In this document: piece by piece, positions 8,709-17,720 of the stretch
How positions within the stretch are numbered: position 1 is the stretch's first letter
Layout of the letters: every line of letters starts with the position of its first letter
Assembly (NCBI GenBank): GCA_036384915.1
Contig: DASVLJ010000074.1
Location: 1 to 64,000, forward strand
Reading direction: 5' to 3'
DNA: 64,000 bases
From: PKWO01 sp036384915
Lineage (GTDB): Bacteria; Pseudomonadota; Gammaproteobacteria; Burkholderiales; Burkholderiaceae_D
Program-made: the position numbers and the translations under genes
Notes under the pieces: model-generated
Databases searched by the model: none
The model's input: the letters and a program-made list of their open reading frames with translations, nothing else
Told to the model about the DNA's origin: nothing

Positions 8709-10031
8709 ATGACTTCTGTTTCCGGCATTCAAGCCTACCGCGCCAGCATTCTCCATTTCACTGCCGATCCGGCCCTGCAGCCGAACGCATTTGAATGGTT
8801 CGATGACGGCATGCTCGTCATCGAGGGCGGCTTCATCAAGGCCGTGGGCGACTACGCCAAGCTCAAGACCGGCTTGCCGCCGGAGGCCGTCACGCATGAC
8901 TTTTCCGGCAAGCTGATCGTGCCCGGCTTCATCGACACCCACGTGCATTACCCGCAGACCGACATGATCGCTTCGCCGGCACCGGGCCTGCTGCCCTGGC
9001 TCGACACCTACACCTTCCCGACCGAGCGGCAATTCTCCAACCCCGACCACGCCGACGACGTGGCCGACTTTTTCGTGCGAGAACTTTTGCGCTGCGGCAC
9101 CACCACGGCCATGGTGTATTGCACCGTGCATCCGTCTTCCGTCGATGCTTTCTTCCGCCAGAGCGAAGCGCGCAACCTGCGCATGGCGGCGGGCAAGGTG
9201 CTGATGGACCGCAACTGCCCGGAATTTTTGCAAGACACAGCCGAGACCGGTATCGCCGACAGCGAAACGCTGATTCGCAAATGGCACAAGAACGGGCGTC
9301 AGCTCTACGCCATCACGCCGCGCTTCGCCCCCACCTCGACCGACGCGCAAATGCAGCTGGCCGGCGAACTGGCGCAGGCCTACCCCGACACCTACCTGCA
9401 AACCCACGTCGCGGAAAACACCGACGAAGTGGCATGGGTCAAGTCGCTCTACCCCGATGCGCGCAGCTACCTCGACGTGTATGACCGCTTCGGCATGCTC
9501 CGTCCGCGCTCCATGTACGCGCACTGCATCTGGCTCGACGACGCCGACCGCGCCCGCATGGCCGAGACGCAATCGGCCATCTCGATCTGCCCCACCTCCA
9601 ATCTGTTCTTAGGCAGCGGCCTGTTCGATTTCGAGCGTGCCGAGGCGGCGCAAGTGCCGCTCTCGATCGCGACCGACGTGGGCGGCGGCACTTCGTTCTC
9701 GATGCTGCAGACCATGAATGAAACCTACAAGGTGGCGCGCATGGGCGGCACCTACCTGCCCGCCTTGCGCATGTTCTACCTCGCCACGCTGGGCGGGGCG
9801 AAAGCCATGCAGCTCGACGGCACGATAGGGAGCTTCCGCGTCGGCAATGAAGCCGACTTCGTCGTGCTCGACCCGCAGGCCACGCCGCTATTGGCACGCC
9901 GTTCGGCGCGCACCAACAGCATGGAAGAATTGCTGTTCGCGATCGCCATGCTCGGCGACGACCGCACCATCGCCGCGACCTACGCCGCCGGCAAATGCGT
10001 GCACGCGCGCGACCGGAGCCATGCGCAATGA
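8709..10031 (+). CDS. guaD: Guanine deaminase
   Basis: The enzyme converts guanine to xanthine and ammonia, feeding the XdhAB step encoded just upstream. It is an amidohydrolase-fold, zinc-dependent protein of 440 residues. The metal ligands are visible in PGFIDTHVHYPQTDM (HxH), HVAENTDEV and the C-terminal aspartate of SIATDVGGG. The PQTDM sequence after HxH and YAHCIWL are typical of GuaD. The start at 8709 begins the recognisable chain; an upstream in-frame TTG at 8697 is less likely. Only 56 bases separate it from xdhC, which suggests one purine-degradation operon. Confidence 0.95.
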   Translation: MTSVSGIQAYRASILHFTADPALQPNAFEWFDDGMLVIEGGFIKAVGDYAKLKTGLPPEAVTHDFSGKLIVPGFIDTHVHYPQTDMIASPAPGLLPWLDTYTFPTERQFSNPDHADDVADFFVRELLRCGTTTAMVYCTVHPSSVDAFFRQSEARNLRMAAGKVLMDRNCPEFLQDTAETGIADSETLIRKWHKNGRQLYAITPRFAPTSTDAQMQLAGELAQAYPDTYLQTHVAENTDEVAWVKSLYPDARSYLDVYDRFGMLRPRSMYAHCIWLDDADRARMAETQSAISICPTSNLFLGSGLFDFERAEAAQVPLSIATDVGGGTSFSMLQTMNETYKVARMGGTYLPALRMFYLATLGGAKAMQLDGTIGSFRVGNEADFVVLDPQATPLLARRSARTNSMEELLFAIAMLGDDRTIAATYAAGKCVHARDRSHAQ

Positions 10032-10120
10032 TCGGGTATCATGACTGACCCGCGCTGATGCGCAGGCTCGACGACATCGACACCGGCTGCCGTACATAAC
10101 AACAGATATAGGAACCACCC

Positions 10121-10312
10121 ATGCCCACCATCAACGTACAAATGTTCGAAGGCCGCAGCGTCGAGCAGAAACGCGCCTTCGTCAAGGCCGTGACCGAAGC
10201 GGCCGTCGCCAATCTGAAATGCAGCGCCGAGTCGGTTGATATCATCATTACCGAATATAAGCCTGAGAATTGGGCGACGGCGGGGAAACTTTGGTCCGAG
10301 CCGCGTGGGTGA
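10121..10312 (+). CDS. 4-oxalocrotonate tautomerase family protein
   Basis: This 63-residue protein starts MPTINVQMFEGRSVEQKR, so removal of Met leaves the catalytic N-terminal proline of the tautomerase superfamily. The conserved GRS/KR segment and a C-terminal ENWATAGKLWS follow the pattern of small 4-OT proteins, which assemble as hexamers. The true substrate cannot be told from the sequence. AGGAA precedes the ATG. It lies 89 bases after guaD, and a functional link to purine breakdown is not established. Confidence 0.88.
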   Translation: MPTINVQMFEGRSVEQKRAFVKAVTEAAVANLKCSAESVDIIITEYKPENWATAGKLWSEPRG

Positions 10313-10401
10313 TGATCCACTGAACTGCAGGGTGGGCCGGAAGTCGGCACGCGAGCGCAGCGCTTCCCAACAAGAATTAAAAGGCGCCGTTAGATGCACT
10401 T

Positions 10402-10434
10402 GGTGGGTAACGCTACGCTCACCCACCCTACCTT
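10402..10434. repeat. Short palindromic repeat (GGTGGGT/ACCCACC)
   Basis: GGTGGGT and ACCCACC flank a short spacer containing GCTACGCTC, followed by CTACC. This is like the GTAGG-type repeat family seen at 24884, 31577, 51227 and 52359. It lies between the convergent tautomerase and slyX genes. Confidence 0.5.
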
Positions 10435-10483
10435 CCTTGGCTACGCTCGGCTAGCAACGCCCGGTACAACTCACGAATTCAGA

Positions 10484-10690
10484 TCAATAATGCGGCGGAC
10501 GCTCATGCTGCACTTCCTGCCGCTGATCGTCGCTCGAAGGCTCGGGCATGCGCCGCAGCATGGCAGTGTACAAAGCCTCAAGCCGTTCTATCTTCTTTTG
10601 CTGTTCATAGATCGTCTGGTTCAGCGCATCGAGCATGTCCTCGGCGCGTGTCAGCTTGATCTCGATATCCATCAGACGTTCTTCTTCCAT
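10484..10690 (-). CDS. slyX: SlyX family protein
   Basis: This small coiled-coil protein (68 residues) has the heptad-rich SlyX pattern: LMDIEIKLTRAEDMLDALN, then QTIYEQQKKIERLE, and a polar tail ending in PPHY. The function of the family is unknown. The open frame reaches an ATG at 10717, but AAGGAG lies six bases before the ATG at 10690 (MEEERLMD), so that start is chosen. It is monocistronic as far as can be seen. Confidence 0.85.
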   Translation of the reverse strand: MEEERLMDIEIKLTRAEDMLDALNQTIYEQQKKIERLEALYTAMLRRMPEPSSDDQRQEVQHERPPHY

Positions 10691-10764
10691 GAGCGGCTCC
10701 TTGTCATTGGCCGTCATTGTATGTCAGGTGGTGAGGTAGGACGAAGGAGGTTAGCCGGAGTGGC

Positions 10765-10795
10765 TGATTGACACCCCTCGACCGCTGGCGGGCGA
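10765..10795. repeat. Degenerate copy of the CCCCTC-type palindrome
   Basis: Between slyX and eda there is CCCCTCGACCGC followed by GCGGGCGAGGG, a diverged version of the CCCCTCTCCCGC hairpin family that also entered xdhC. It sits just downstream of the eda stop on the minus strand. Confidence 0.4.
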
Positions 10796-10819
10796 GGGAT
10801 GACCGGCAGGAGGGCTCGC

Positions 10820-11458
10820 TTACGCCGGACGCAATGCGCTGGCCGCCTTTGCCAACGCCGTGATCCTGTCCCAATCGCCGGCCAGCATGGCATCCTTGGG
10901 TGTGAGCCATGAACCACCGACACAAGCCACGTTCTTGCAAGCCAGGAATTGCGGCGCCGTCGCTTCGCTGATGCCGCCCGTGGGGCAGAAGGTGACATCG
11001 GGCAGCGGGCCGGCGATGGCGTTCAACATGCCCACGCCGCCCGCCGGCACGGCCGGGAACAGCTTCAATTGGCGGAAGCCCGCTTCGCGCGCGCGCATCA
11101 CTTCCGAAGGCGTCATTACACCAGGCAGGAGCGGCAGGCCGGAGGAACGTGCGCCCTCGATCAGCGCTTCGGTCAAACCGGGCGAGACGCCGAACACGGC
11201 GCCGGCATCGCGTGCGGCGGCAAACTCTTCCGGCTGCGTCAGCGTGCCGACACCGACAATGGCGCCTTCCACTTCGCTGGCCATGGCGCGGATCGCCGGC
11301 AAGCCGTGCCTGGTGCGCAGCGTGACTTCGAGCACGCGGATGCCGCCGGCGACCAGGGCCCGGGCCAAGGGCACGGCATGGTCGAGATCATCGATGGCGA
11401 TCACGGGGATGACCGCCGAGGTTTTCATGATGTGCAGCACATCGGGCATGAGTTTCAT
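10820..11458 (-). CDS. eda: KDPG aldolase (Entner-Doudoroff)
   Basis: The enzyme cleaves 2-keto-3-deoxy-6-phosphogluconate to pyruvate and glyceraldehyde 3-phosphate. The class I TIM-barrel sequence is complete at 212 residues. The Schiff-base lysine lies in RQLKLFPAVPAGG, the general-base region in GIRVLEVTLRT, and the phosphate site in FCPTGGISEATAPQFL. The start codon overlaps the edd stop by four bases (ATGA), giving coupled translation in the order edd-eda. Expression is expected to follow HexR, whose candidate operator lies upstream of edd. Confidence 0.97.
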   Translation of the reverse strand: MKLMPDVLHIMKTSAVIPVIAIDDLDHAVPLARALVAGGIRVLEVTLRTRHGLPAIRAMASEVEGAIVGVGTLTQPEEFAAARDAGAVFGVSPGLTEALIEGARSSGLPLLPGVMTPSEVMRAREAGFRQLKLFPAVPAGGVGMLNAIAGPLPDVTFCPTGGISEATAPQFLACKNVACVGGSWLTPKDAMLAGDWDRITALAKAASALRPA

Positions 11459-13326
11459 ACGGTTGCTTTCTCTGGAGCGTGGATTACTGGAGGCAGACTG
11501 AAGCTGGTGGCGCCTTGCTCGGCTTCAGAGACGCCGTTGCGGAAGATGGCGAACAATTCGCGGCCCATGCCGACCTGGTTGGGGCCGAGGTCGGCCGTTT
11601 CCATGCCGCGCGCCTGCCATTCGGCATCGGGCACCAGGGCTTGCAGCACGCCGGCGTCGGCATCCAGGCGGATCAAGTCGCCGGTGCGCACGCGGCCCAG
11701 CGGGCCGCCAACCAGCACTTCGGGCGAAACGTGGATCGCGGCGGGCACCTTGCCCGACGCGCCGGACATGCGGCCGTCGGTGACGAGCGCGACACGGCGG
11801 CCTGCATCCTGCAGGTTCGATAGTGCCGGCGTCAGCGAATGCAGCTCCGGCATGCCGTTGGCACGCGGCCCCTGGAAGCGCACCACGGCGACGAAGTCGC
11901 GATCGAGCTCGCCGGCCTTGTAGGCCTTCAGGAAGGCATCCTGCGAATTGAACACGATGGCCGGCGCATGCACGATGCGGTGTTCCGGCTTGACGGCGGA
12001 CACCTTGATCACGGCGCGTCCGAGGTTGCCGGACAAGAGGCGCAAGCCGCCATCGGGCGAAAATGGATCGGCCGGCTTGCGCAACACCTTGTTGTCGCCC
12101 GACTCCCTCGGTGCATCGTGCCAGCTGACACCCTTGCCGTCGAGCTTTGGTTCGACCGTGTGCGCATACAAACCCTTGCCCATGATCGTGGTCACGTCGT
12201 CATGCAGCAGGCCGGCATTCAACAACTCGCGGATCACGAAGGGCGTGCCGCCGGCGGCGTGGAAGTGGTTCACATCGGCTTCGCCGTTGGGGTAGATGCG
12301 CGTCAACAGCGGAATGACAGCCGAGAGTTCGTCGAAGTCGGTCCAGTCAATAATGATGCCGGCCGCCTTGGCAATGGCGACCAAGTGCAATGTGTGGTTG
12401 GTCGAGCCGCCCGTGGCAAGCAAGGCGATGATGGCATTGACGATGCTCTTTTCATCGACCACGTGGCCGATCGGCGTGAAGGCTTCATTGTGCTGGCTGA
12501 TTTCCACAGCGCGGCGTGCGGCGGCGGCGGTGAGCGCATCGCGCAGCGGCGTGTTGGGCGTGATGAAGGCGGCGCCCGGCAGGTGCAAGCCCATGACTTC
12601 CATCAGCATCTGGTTGCTATTGGCCGTACCGTAGAAGGTGCAGGTGCCGGCATCGTGGTAAGACGCGGATTCGGCTTCGAGCAATTCGGCGCGGCCGATC
12701 TTGCCTTGCGCATAGAGCTGGCGCACCTTGGCCTTTTCCGGATTGGACATGCCCGAAGTCATCGGCCCGGCCGGCACGAAGATGCCGGGCAGGTGGCCGA
12801 AGTGGAGCGCGCCGATCAGCAGGCCCGGCACGATCTTGTCGCACACGCCCAGGTACAGCGCGGCGTCGAACATATTGTGCGACAGCGCGATGGCCGTGCC
12901 CATGGCGATGGCGTCGCGTGAAAAGAGCGAGAGTTCCATGCCGGGCTGGCCCTGGGTGATACCGTCGCACATCGCAGGCACGCCGCCCGCATACTGGGCT
13001 ACGCCGCCGGCTTCGCGCACCGCATCGCGGATGATGGCGGGAAAGCGCTCGAAGGGCTGGTGCGCCGAGAGCATGTCGTTATAGGCCGAGACGATGGCCA
13101 CCGACACCCGCTTCTGCTCCTTCAGCACCAGTTTGTCGGAAGGGGAAAAGGCGGCGAAGCCATGCGCGAGGTTGGTGCAGGAGAGCGTGCCGCGATGCAC
13201 ACCGCCGCGCCGCGCCGCCTCGATATGCTGCAGGTAGGCTTCACGCGTGACGCGGCTCTTTTCGACGATGCGGGCGGTGACCTTGGCAATGACGGGGTGG
13301 ACTGGCTTGGCGGACTGAGCGGACAT
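11455..13326 (-). CDS. edd: 6-phosphogluconate dehydratase
   Basis: Edd dehydrates 6-phosphogluconate to KDPG and uses an oxygen-sensitive Fe-S cluster. The 623-residue chain matches IlvD/Edd throughout: SAYNDMLSAHQPFERFP, PAMCDGITQGQPGME, a cysteine in YLGVCDKIVPGLLIG, CTFYGTANSNQMLMEVMG, and the C-terminal VTDGRMSGASGKVPAAIH. It forms a two-gene operon with eda. The ATG at 13326 is followed directly by the family N-terminus. The divergent region to pgi carries a TTGT-N7-ACAA site about 100 bases upstream. Confidence 0.97.
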   Translation of the reverse strand: MSAQSAKPVHPVIAKVTARIVEKSRVTREAYLQHIEAARRGGVHRGTLSCTNLAHGFAAFSPSDKLVLKEQKRVSVAIVSAYNDMLSAHQPFERFPAIIRDAVREAGGVAQYAGGVPAMCDGITQGQPGMELSLFSRDAIAMGTAIALSHNMFDAALYLGVCDKIVPGLLIGALHFGHLPGIFVPAGPMTSGMSNPEKAKVRQLYAQGKIGRAELLEAESASYHDAGTCTFYGTANSNQMLMEVMGLHLPGAAFITPNTPLRDALTAAAARRAVEISQHNEAFTPIGHVVDEKSIVNAIIALLATGGSTNHTLHLVAIAKAAGIIIDWTDFDELSAVIPLLTRIYPNGEADVNHFHAAGGTPFVIRELLNAGLLHDDVTTIMGKGLYAHTVEPKLDGKGVSWHDAPRESGDNKVLRKPADPFSPDGGLRLLSGNLGRAVIKVSAVKPEHRIVHAPAIVFNSQDAFLKAYKAGELDRDFVAVVRFQGPRANGMPELHSLTPALSNLQDAGRRVALVTDGRMSGASGKVPAAIHVSPEVLVGGPLGRVRTGDLIRLDADAGVLQALVPDAEWQARGMETADLGPNQVGMGRELFAIFRNGVSEAEQGATSFSLPPVIHAPEKATV

Positions 13327-13427
13327 ATTGGCTTCCTGGCTGATCGTTTATTCTGAAATTTTACTACGAAATGAAAAATAAAACAGGTTTTCGTTCGTGG
13401 TTTTTGACGGCATTTTGCAGATTTTAT

Positions 13428-13442
13428 TTGTCTTTTTTACAA
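13428..13442. promoter_or_regulatory. HexR-type operator between edd and pgi
   Basis: The sequence is TTGT, seven bases (CTTTTTT), ACAA, embedded in a slightly longer symmetry (TTTGT...ACAAA). This matches the TTGT-N7/8-ACAA pattern described for Pseudomonas HexR. It lies 102 bases upstream of edd and 166 upstream of pgi. The hexR gene is in the adjoining operon. KDPG is the known ligand that releases HexR. Confidence 0.7.
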
Positions 13443-13518
13443 AATAGCATATCATTTCCATGACGTTTCCAGAGGAAAATTGTTCGGAACATAGTGCGAA
13501 GCAAGAAAAATCATAATT

Positions 13519-13537
13519 TTGTAGTGGATTTTCTACT
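13519..13537. promoter_or_regulatory. Imperfect second operator-like palindrome near pgi
   Basis: GTAG and CTAC flank TGGATTTT, with TT preceding and TT following. It resembles a degenerate HexR or promoter-overlapping site about 70 bases before the pgi start. The ACAA half is missing, so support is weak. Confidence 0.3.
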
Positions 13538-13607
13538 TTGTGTTGTATAGTAAGGAAAATCGAAGAAACCCCACAGACCAGCCGTACCATTGACCGCTCC
13601 TGAGACC

Positions 13608-15272
13608 ATGCAACAAGCCAGCCTGACCAACTCGCCAGCCTACCGGACGCTGGCAGACCATTACACAAGCGACGACGACGGTGCCCGCAACTGGCAATTG
13701 CGCGACCTGTTCGCCAAAGACAGCAAGCGTTTTTCCGAATTCTCGCTCAAGGCGGCCGGCCTGTTCCTCGATTATTCCAAGAACCGGCTCAACAAGAAAA
13801 CCATCGCCCTGCTGTGCGATCTGGCGCGCGAGTGCGGCCTGGAAGCGCGGCGCGATGCCATGTTCGCCGGCGACAAGATCAATTCCACCGAAAAGCGTGC
13901 GGTGCTGCACACCGCCCTGCGCGCACCGAAAGGCCAGGCCCTGACGGTCGATGGGCAAGACGTGAATGCCGATGTGCACGCCGTGCTGGCCCAGGTCAAG
14001 GCTTTTGCCGGGCGCGTGCGTTCCGGCGAGTGGACGGGCTATAGCGGCAAAGCAATCACCGATATCGTCAATATCGGCATCGGCGGCTCCGACCTCGGGC
14101 CCGAGATGGTGTGCCGCGCCCTGCGCGGCGCGGCGCATGAGCGCTTGAACCTGCACTTCGTCGCCAACGTCGACGGGCACGACCTCGATGCGGCGTTGGC
14201 CAAGGTCGATCGCGAAACCACGCTGTTCATCATTGCGTCGAAAACGTTCACCACCGCCGAGACCATGTTGAATGCCGGCTCGGCACGCGCCTGGTTCCTC
14301 GAGGGCGCCCGCGAGGCTGATCTGCCCAAGCACTTCGTGGCAGTCTCGACCAATGCCAAGGCCGTGGCCGCGTTCGGCATCGATACGGCCAACATGTTCC
14401 CGTTCTGGGATTGGGTCGGCGGCCGTTACTCGATCTGGTCCGCCATCGGCTTGCCCGTGGCGCTCGCCGTGGGCGGCGAGCAATTCGAAGCCTTCCTGGC
14501 GGGCGCGCACGCGATGGACGAGCACTTCCGCACAGCCCCGCTGGAACAAAACATGCCGGCGCTGCTGGGCTTGATCGGCGTGTGGTACCGCAATTTCTTC
14601 GGCTGGGGTTCGATCTCGATCGCGCCCTATCATCAAGACCTGGCGCAGTTCGCCGATTACCTGCAACAGCTGGAGATGGAAAGCAACGGCAAGCGCGTCA
14701 CGCGCGAGGGCGGCGCTATCGATTACGCCACCTGCCCTGCCGTCTGGGGCAACGTCGGCACCAACGGCCAGCATGCCTACTTCCAGTTGCTGCATCAGGG
14801 CACCGACGTGATCCCGGTCGACTTCATCGCCGCGCTTGAGGCCGGCCATGCCTTGCCGGGCCACCAGGCCGCCCTGCTGGCCAATTGCTTCGCCCAATCC
14901 GAGGCCTTCATGCGCGGCAAGAACGAGGATGAAGCACGCGCCGATCTGCAAGCCGCCAAACTGAGCGAGGACGACATCGCCGCGCTGTTGCCGCACAAGG
15001 TCTTCCCCGGCAACCGCCCGAGCAACACCGTCCTGCTCGACCGCCTCACGCCAGCCACGCTGGGCGCCTTGATCGCGCTCTATGAACACAAGGTGTTCGT
15101 GCAAGGCATCGTGTGGGGCTTGAACAGTTTCGACCAATGGGGCGTGGAACTGGGCAAGGTGCTGGCCAAGACCATCGAACAGGAATTGACCGGCACAGCC
15201 GATGCGGCAAAACATGACAGCTCGACCAATGGCTTGATCGCCCTGGCCAAGCGGGCACTGAAGACGAATTAA
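13608..15272 (+). CDS. pgi: Glucose-6-phosphate isomerase
   Basis: Pgi interconverts glucose 6-phosphate and fructose 6-phosphate. Here it would supply glucose 6-phosphate to Zwf from gluconeogenesis or the ED cycle. Family signatures are present: GIGGSDLGPEMV, SKTFTTAETM, GGRYSIWSAIGLP, GTNGQHAYFQLLHQG (with the catalytic Glu/His region) and QGIVWGLNSFDQWGVELGK. The ATG at 13608 gives 554 residues; an in-frame TTG at 13590 would add six. It is the first gene of pgi-zwf-hexR and is divergent from edd-eda. Confidence 0.97.
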   Translation: MQQASLTNSPAYRTLADHYTSDDDGARNWQLRDLFAKDSKRFSEFSLKAAGLFLDYSKNRLNKKTIALLCDLARECGLEARRDAMFAGDKINSTEKRAVLHTALRAPKGQALTVDGQDVNADVHAVLAQVKAFAGRVRSGEWTGYSGKAITDIVNIGIGGSDLGPEMVCRALRGAAHERLNLHFVANVDGHDLDAALAKVDRETTLFIIASKTFTTAETMLNAGSARAWFLEGAREADLPKHFVAVSTNAKAVAAFGIDTANMFPFWDWVGGRYSIWSAIGLPVALAVGGEQFEAFLAGAHAMDEHFRTAPLEQNMPALLGLIGVWYRNFFGWGSISIAPYHQDLAQFADYLQQLEMESNGKRVTREGGAIDYATCPAVWGNVGTNGQHAYFQLLHQGTDVIPVDFIAALEAGHALPGHQAALLANCFAQSEAFMRGKNEDEARADLQAAKLSEDDIAALLPHKVFPGNRPSNTVLLDRLTPATLGALIALYEHKVFVQGIVWGLNSFDQWGVELGKVLAKTIEQELTGTADAAKHDSSTNGLIALAKRALKTN

Positions 15273-15321
15273 GACTTATCACTGACAACAAAACCTACTG
15301 ACAACGGGACAAGCTCTCATC

Positions 15322-16791
15322 ATGGCACTAGCAGATTTCGACCTGGTTTTATTCGGCGGCGGCGGCGATTTGTCGATGCGCAAACTCTTGCCGGCAATGT
15401 ATGCGCGCCATCGCGCCAAGGACATGCCGTCCGGCGCCCGCATTATTTGCGTGGGCCGCCATGGCTGGACCCAGGAAGAGTTCATCGCGATGGTCAACAA
15501 GGATTCCAGGCCGCATATCTCGCAGCAGACCTTCGATGCTGCCCTGTGGCAGCAGTTCTGCGAGCGCGTCACCTATGTGGCCCTAGACGCTTCCGATGTG
15601 TCGACCTACCCGGCATTGGCCGCAGCCATGCGCGGCGACCCCAATCTGACGAACGTGTACTACCTCGCCACGCCGCCATCGCTGTTCGCCGGCATCTGCA
15701 AGAACCTGCACGAAGCGGGCCTGGCCACACCGAACTCGCGCGTGGTGCTGGAAAAGCCGCTCGGGCGCGATCTCGCCAGCGCCAAGCAGATCAATGCCGA
15801 CGTGGGCCGCTTCTTCAAGGAATCGCAGATCTACCGGATCGACCACTACCTCGGCAAGGAAGCGGTGCAAAACCTGCTGGCGCTGCGCTTCGGCAACGTA
15901 CTGTTCGAACCCCTGTGGCGCCGCGAATGGATTTCCGACGTGCAGATCACCATCGCCGAAGAGCTCGGCGTGGGCAACCGCCTGGGCTATTATGACACCT
16001 CGGGCGCGCTGCGCGACATGCTGCAAAACCACTTGCTGCAATTGCTTTGCATCGTCGCCATGGAACCGCCCACCTCGGCCACGCCGGACGCGGTGCGCGA
16101 TGAAAAGCTCAAGGTGCTGCGCTCGCTGAAGCGCTTCACCACCACCACGCTGGCGCAAAACGTGATCCGCGGCCAATACCGCAGCGGCCACCTCGAAGGC
16201 CTGCCCGTGCCGGGCTACCGCAACGAGCCCGACGCCAACCCGCAATCGCGCACCGAAACCTTCGTCGCGCTGAAGGCCGAGATCGACACCTGGCGCTGGG
16301 CCGGCGTGCCCTTCTTCCTGCGCACCGGCAAACGCATGGCCGACCAGCTGGCCGAAATCGTGGTCCGCTTCAAGCCCGTGCCGCACTCGATCTTCCCGCA
16401 AGCTACGGGCACGACGCAGCCGAACTGCCTGATCATCCGCCTGCAGCCGGACGAAGGCCTGCAACTCTCGCTGATGGCCAAGACGCCGGGCGACGGCATG
16501 CGCTTGAAGCCGGTGGACCTCGAACTCGACTTCCGCGAAAGCTTCAAGATGCCGCGCATGGAAGCCTACGAGCGCCTGCTGTTGGACGTGCTGCGCGGCC
16601 AACTCACGCTGTTCATGCGCAGCGACGAACTGGAAGCCGCATGGGAATGGGTCGAGCCCATCCTCAACTATTGGGAAACCGAAGAGATCGAGCCGATTCC
16701 CTACACCTCGGGCACCTGGGGCCCGGCGGCGGCCAGCGCGCTGATCGGGCGCGACGGTTTGCAATGGCGTGAAGAAGCCCTGCCGGAATAA
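15322..16791 (+). CDS. zwf: Glucose-6-phosphate 1-dehydrogenase
   Basis: Zwf oxidises glucose 6-phosphate to 6-phosphogluconolactone with NADP+ or NAD+. The N-terminal Rossmann segment reads FDLVLFGGGGDLSMRKLLPA. The substrate-binding and catalytic motif is RIDHYLGKEAVQN. GIP-type C-terminal sequence (VPFFLRTGKRM) completes the 489-residue protein. GGGDL in place of the commoner GASGDL is a small variation of the nucleotide loop. No pgl gene for 6-phosphogluconolactonase follows; hexR starts four bases after the stop. Confidence 0.97.
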   Translation: MALADFDLVLFGGGGDLSMRKLLPAMYARHRAKDMPSGARIICVGRHGWTQEEFIAMVNKDSRPHISQQTFDAALWQQFCERVTYVALDASDVSTYPALAAAMRGDPNLTNVYYLATPPSLFAGICKNLHEAGLATPNSRVVLEKPLGRDLASAKQINADVGRFFKESQIYRIDHYLGKEAVQNLLALRFGNVLFEPLWRREWISDVQITIAEELGVGNRLGYYDTSGALRDMLQNHLLQLLCIVAMEPPTSATPDAVRDEKLKVLRSLKRFTTTTLAQNVIRGQYRSGHLEGLPVPGYRNEPDANPQSRTETFVALKAEIDTWRWAGVPFFLRTGKRMADQLAEIVVRFKPVPHSIFPQATGTTQPNCLIIRLQPDEGLQLSLMAKTPGDGMRLKPVDLELDFRESFKMPRMEAYERLLLDVLRGQLTLFMRSDELEAAWEWVEPILNYWETEEIEPIPYTSGTWGPAAASALIGRDGLQWREEALPE

Positions 16792-16795
16792 GCCC

Positions 16796-17650
16796 GTGCT
16801 TCTAGATTCGATCCGCACCCAGTTCGCGATTCTTTCCAAATCGGAGAAAAAGGTCGCGAACGCGGTGCTGTCCAACCCCGACCTCGCGGTCTCGGGCAAC
16901 ATCACGGCGCTGGCCAAAAGCGCGGACGTGTCAGAACCCACGGTCGTGCGCTTTTGCCGCGCACTGGGCTATGAAGGCTGGCAGGAATTCAAGCTCAAGC
17001 TGGCCCAAGGCCTGGCCCTGGCCATGCCCGGCGCCGACGAGCTGCCATCACAGGACGATCTCGCCTCGGACCTCGTCACCAAGATCTGCAGCCGCTCGAT
17101 CAACACCCTGCTCGACCTGCGCAACAACCTCGACGCCGACGCCATCCAGCGCGCCATCGACATCCTCTCGCAGTCGAACAAGATCGAGTTTTACGGCCAA
17201 GGCACCTCGGGCATCGTCGCCGCTGACGCGCAACACAAGTTTTTCCGCTCCGGCGTGCCGACGGTGGCCTACAGCGATCCGCACATTCACAGCATCGCCG
17301 CCTCGCTGCTGAAAAAGGGCGACGCGGTAGTCGCCATCTCGCAGCGCGGCAACAGCCCCGCCTTGCTACGCAGTGTCCAGCTGGCGCGCAATGCCGAAGC
17401 CAATGTGATTGCGTTGAGCCCCAGCGGCACGCCCCTGGCCGACCTGGCAACCGTGCTGGTGCCGATCGACCTCTCGGTCAATACCGATCCCTATACGCCG
17501 ATCTCGGCGCGGCTTGCGCACCTGGTGGTGATCGACATCCTTGCTGTCGGCCTGGCCTTGAAGCGCGGTCCGGAGTTCAGGAACAAGATGCAGAATGCGC
17601 AGCGGGCCTTGCAGAAGTATGATATGCAGTTCGATTCCTTCTTCCGCTGA
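16796..17650 (+). CDS. hexR: HexR transcriptional regulator (RpiR family)
   Basis: HexR represses Entner-Doudoroff and glucose genes and is released by KDPG. The protein has an N-terminal RpiR helix-turn-helix (ITALAKSADVSEPTVVRFCRA) and a C-terminal SIS sugar-phosphate domain (IEFYGQGTSGIVAADAQHKF; VAISQRGNSPALL). I place the start at the GTG at 16796, which aligns with the short N-terminus of the family and has GGAA eight bases upstream. The frame also permits a GTG at 16769 inside zwf. Being the last gene of pgi-zwf-hexR and close to edd-eda suggests that it regulates both through the site at 13428. Confidence 0.93.
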   Translation: MLLDSIRTQFAILSKSEKKVANAVLSNPDLAVSGNITALAKSADVSEPTVVRFCRALGYEGWQEFKLKLAQGLALAMPGADELPSQDDLASDLVTKICSRSINTLLDLRNNLDADAIQRAIDILSQSNKIEFYGQGTSGIVAADAQHKFFRSGVPTVAYSDPHIHSIAASLLKKGDAVVAISQRGNSPALLRSVQLARNAEANVIALSPSGTPLADLATVLVPIDLSVNTDPYTPISARLAHLVVIDILAVGLALKRGPEFRNKMQNAQRALQKYDMQFDSFFR

Positions 17651-17720
17651 CGCCTGCCCTCCGCCTGGCGTATGATGGCGCACGCAGCGGATGTTCCGCA
17701 CGATCCCCAAGGAGGGTTGC

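Noticed and set aside
13533..15215. 560-codon minus-strand open frame
   Set aside because: It is an antisense shadow of pgi, with low-complexity Gly/Ala/Val/His composition and no domain.
16769..16795. GTG start of hexR inside zwf
   Set aside because: The GTG at 16796 fits the family N-terminus and removes the overlap with zwf.
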